Below, piece by piece: positions 14,177 through 14,924 of a stretch of DNA of 14,924 nt. The position numbers and the translations under genes were made by a program. The DNA lies in contig JAQUTB010000008.1 in NCBI GenBank assembly GCA_028709985.1, forward strand, positions 1-14,924, written 5' to 3'. Position 1 is the stretch's first letter; each line of letters opens with the position of its first letter. The notes beneath the pieces are model-generated. The model saw only the letters and a program-made list of their open reading frames with translations, was not told where the DNA came from and searched no databases. Source of the DNA: Dethiosulfovibrio sp. GTDB taxonomy: Bacteria > Synergistota > Synergistia > Synergistales > Dethiosulfovibrionaceae.

Positions 14177-14664
14177 TGGAGAAAGCGCAGCACGTTGGAA
14201 TGGCCGATATCGTATTGGTCAAGCATCCTGGTAAAATGGTGTCTCTGGGGTTAGGTTCCTGCATTGGACTGGTTATATATGATGAGTCTACGAAGCTTGC
14301 GGCCATGGCTCACATAATGTTGCCAGAGAGCCGTGGCGGTAAGGACAACACCAAGCCGGGAAAGTTCGCTGATACGGCGGTTCCTACCCTTATCGACATG
14401 CTTGTGAAGGCCGGGGCCAAGCGGGAGAAGTTTAAAGCCAAGATGGCCGGTGGCTCTCAGATGTTCAACGTCCCCGGATCTAAGTCCGGTTTTCTGGCCG
14501 TAGGGGCTAGAAACGCCGAGGAAACGGAGAAGCGTCTGAAACAAAGCGGCATAAAGCTTGTCGCCTCCGATACGGGGGGCAATAGAGGCAGGAGCGTTGA
14601 GTTCTCCACAGAAGACTGGATTCTGGTGGTAAAGACTCTTGGCACAGGAAAGCAGGGTATCTGA
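14176..14664 (+). CDS. cheD: Chemoreceptor glutamine deamidase CheD
   Basis: CheD deamidates glutamines of chemoreceptors and, through CheC, senses CheY-P. From the ATG at 14176 it has 162 residues, a normal length; this ATG overlaps the cheC stop (TGATG), and a TTG one codon earlier is less likely. The catalytic Cys (C29, in LGLGSC) and His (H46, in MAHIMLP) are present. The third residue, Thr in T. maritima CheD (T21), is Ser here (S23, in V-S-L-G-L-G-S-C), a hydroxyl-keeping change. The conserved SDTGGNRGRSVEF block near the end supports the call. Direct coupling to cheC fits the known CheC-CheD complex. Confidence 0.95.
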   Translation: MEKAQHVGMADIVLVKHPGKMVSLGLGSCIGLVIYDESTKLAAMAHIMLPESRGGKDNTKPGKFADTAVPTLIDMLVKAGAKREKFKAKMAGGSQMFNVPGSKSGFLAVGARNAEETEKRLKQSGIKLVASDTGGNRGRSVEFSTEDWILVVKTLGTGKQGI

Positions 14665-14672
14665 TCTACGCC

Positions 14673-14681
14673 GGGGAGGGA
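14673..14681 (+). promoter_or_regulatory. Ribosome binding site of the sigma factor gene
   Basis: GGGGAGGGA lies seven bases before the ATG at 14689, in the 24-base gap after cheD, and fixes the start of the truncated sigma-factor gene. Confidence 0.6.
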
Positions 14682-14688
14682 GACATCT

Positions 14689-14924
14689 ATGCCTTCGAAA
14701 GAGGACGATCTTCTGTGGCAAAGGTATAAGTCCGATCCTGACCCAGATGGCAAGGAGTCAATAGTTCGTCGCTATCTTCAGTTGGTGAAGTACGTGGTCG
14801 CTAGAATGACCGTCACGCCGCCCTCCGGAATGGATTACGAGGATCTGGTCAGTTTCTGCATAATGGGGCTTTTGGACGCTATCGAGAGGTTTGAGCCGGA
14901 AAGGGGCTTCTCTTTTCAGACCTT
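14689..14924 (+). CDS. fliA: Flagellar sigma-28 factor FliA/SigD/WhiG family, N-terminal part (3' end outside window)
   Basis: Only the first 78 residues are visible, translated by hand from ATG 14689. They match the start of sigma-28 factors. Residues 9-13 are LWQRY, then RRYLQLVKYVVARM (27-40), then the region 2 core DYEDLVSFCIMGLLDAIERF (49-68), followed by EPERGFSFQT (69-78). This core helix normally binds core RNA polymerase and begins -10 recognition. Cys57 stands where the family usually has Gly, a minor oddity. In Bacillus, sigD also follows cheD at the end of the operon; the factor directs late flagellar and chemotaxis genes. The -35-reading region lies beyond the window, so FliA, SigD and WhiG subtypes cannot be told apart. 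Confidence 0.9.
   Translation, partial: MPSKEDDLLWQRYKSDPDPDGKESIVRRYLQLVKYVVARMTVTPPSGMDYEDLVSFCIMGLLDAIERFEPERGFSFQT

Noticed and set aside
1..14924. Search for CRISPR, insertion sequences, tRNA/rRNA, toxin-antitoxin or defence genes
   Set aside because: No spaced repeats, transposase motifs, RNA-gene cores or defence domains were seen; the whole window is accounted for by flagellar and chemotaxis genes.

Overview
This window is one long, single-strand flagellar and chemotaxis gene cluster. Every convincing gene is on the + strand and packed end to end; the largest non-coding gap is about 41 bases, so no stretch over 300 bases lacks a gene. The order is fliM (3' part) - fliY - cheY - fliO - fliP - fliQ - fliR - flhB - flhA - flhF - flhG - a PilZ/YcgR-type gene - cheB - cheA - cheC - cheD - fliA/sigD-type sigma factor (5' part). 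This matches the late half of the Bacillus-type fla/che operon, with two differences: a PilZ gene sits between flhG and cheB, and there is no cheW between cheA and cheC.

Layout: 1-2049 holds the C-ring switch proteins and the response regulator (FliM, FliY, CheY). 2059-7473 holds the flagellar type III export gate (FliO, P, Q, R, FlhB, FlhA). 7477-10393 holds the placement/number pair (FlhF GTPase, FlhG ATPase) and a predicted c-di-GMP-responsive brake. 10411-14664 holds signalling and adaptation (CheB methylesterase, CheA kinase, CheC phosphatase, CheD deamidase). From 14689 a sigma-28 type factor begins and runs off the end. Start/stop overlaps (fliO/fliP, fliQ/fliR, fliR/flhB, flhF/flhG, cheC/cheD) suggest translational coupling and a single transcript. 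I see no convincing internal promoter or terminator.

Organism: a motile bacterium whose chemotaxis follows the CheC/CheD/FliY (Bacillus/Thermotoga) logic rather than the CheZ logic of enteric bacteria. By eye the DNA is moderately GC-rich, with heavy use of AGG/AGA (Arg), ATA (Ile) and GGA (Gly). Together with the gene order this fits Synergistota (Dethiosulfovibrio-like) or a relative of the clostridial lineages; this is inference, not shown.

No undescribed system stands out. The points worth a second look are details inside known genes. The fliP frame has no stop at the expected place and runs on out of frame through fliQ; removing a single C would restore a normal end. FlhB has NPTT where the family has NPTH at the autocleavage site. 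FliY has lost most residues of both CheC-type phosphatase sites while keeping its CheY-binding tail. The neighbouring CheC keeps both sites, which suggests CheY-P dephosphorylation rests mainly on CheC here.
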